Shown in pieces: positions 5,866 through 6,064 of a stretch of DNA of 6,064 nucleotides. The translations under genes were made by a program, and so were the position numbers. The stretch covers positions 1 to 6,064 of the forward strand of contig JADGOP010000158.1 in the NCBI GenBank assembly GCA_017882935.1, read 5' to 3'. The notes under the pieces were generated by a model. That model had not been told where the DNA came from and searched no databases. It saw only the letters and a program-made list of their open reading frames with translations. This DNA is from Actinomycetota bacterium (GTDB lineage: Bacteria > Actinomycetota > Acidimicrobiia > Acidimicrobiales > Iamiaceae). Every line of letters begins with the position of its first letter. Within the stretch, counting starts at the first letter, position 1.

Positions 5866-6064
5866 CGGTGACGTCGCCGAGCAGGGGCCCAACGATGGGA
5901 ACGTCGGTGACCACGCGCTCGCGCACCTCGACCCGCACCTCCGGAGGCGGGCCCGTGGGTCGGGACAGCGACACCGAGAGCCGCGCGGCGGCGACCGGCA
6001 CCGCCGCGCGGGCCGCGGCCGTGGCGACCTCGGGCCGGGGATCGACCGCCGAGGCCCGCGCCCC
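5831..6064 (-). CDS. Probable TadE-like pilus/secretion protein, C-terminal part (5' end outside window)
   Basis: The - strand frame is open from the window edge to TAG at 5833-5831, giving 77 residues. It reads [20 protein letters not shown], then [28 protein letters not shown], and ends [18 protein letters not shown]. This pattern is typical of the C-terminal half of small TadE-like pseudopilins in actinobacterial Tad loci: an Ala-rich helix, then strands with VxVxV, a PL(L) turn, and VTVSASAT near the end. The transmembrane segment would be in the missing N-terminus. The 3' end overlaps the helicase stop region by 35 bp, tail to tail. Tad clusters follow this helicase in Mycobacterium and Streptomyces as far as I recall, which supports the call. 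It was too edge-bound to be seen as a closed ORF. Annotation as generic hypothetical is the alternative. Confidence 0.68.
   Translation of the reverse strand, partial: GARASAVDPRPEVATAAARAAVPVAAARLSVSLSRPTGPPPEVRVEVRERVVTDVPIVGPLLGDVTVSASATMAVEG

Noticed and set aside
3013..5892. A 959-codon open frame on the - strand ending as the STAS protein
   Set aside because: Only the last 111 codons are real. The rest is antisense to the helicase, low in complexity (runs of G, A, R, V and H) and free of stops because of high G+C. The AAGGAG at 3357-3362 fixes the true start at 3348.

Overview
The window is about 70% G+C by eye, uses almost only G/C-ending codons, and is densely packed. It looks like an actinobacterial chromosome. 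The type of diiron oxygenase and the P-loop kinase suggest an Acidimicrobiia-like lineage, but that placement is an inference from family resemblance and no marker gene is present.

Left part (1-742). An AurF-like diiron oxygenase gene is present in a broken, folded-back form. The body and catalytic motifs are read on the + strand from the window edge to about base 508. The true 5' end (start codon, N-terminus, promoter) is on the - strand at 679-497. Bases 1-67 and 497-563 are a perfect 67-bp inverted repeat. The last ~28 codons of the + strand ORF are simply the antisense of the gene's own N-terminal region. This is most likely an amplification or assembly chimera at a contig end, or less likely a real inverted duplication or invertible segment. 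Joining 679-564 to 1-508 restores one continuous frame of 208 codons, ending at the last iron-ligand histidine.

Control region (680-742). A 31-bp perfect palindrome (13-bp arms, 5-bp spacer) lies between the oxygenase start and a divergent TetR regulator. Good -10 elements sit at leaderless distance from both ATGs, and the oxygenase -35 lies inside the palindrome. This fits TetR repressing both the oxygenase and itself.

Middle (743-2482). The TetR gene overlaps a FlaR/adenylate-kinase-like P-loop kinase by GTGA, and the kinase overlaps an acidic protein of unknown function by 11 bp. The three form a probable operon that converges on the next block.

Right (2500-6064). An RsbW/SpoIIAB-type anti-sigma kinase and a BldG/SpoIIAA-type anti-anti-sigma STAS protein form a two-gene operon on the - strand. 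A MrfA/YprA-like DEAD/DEAH helicase with the C-terminal Cys cluster is divergent from it. The anti-sigma, BldG and divergent helicase arrangement matches the Streptomyces bldG locus as I remember it. At the right edge the C-terminal 77 codons of a probable TadE-like pilus or secretion protein converge on the helicase and overlap it by 35 bp. Tad genes are also found downstream of this helicase in other Actinobacteria.

I see no tRNA, rRNA, CRISPR, IS element or convincing terminator. I see no clearly new multi-gene system. The most notable signals are the fold-back of the oxygenase gene and the compact divergent leaderless operator region.
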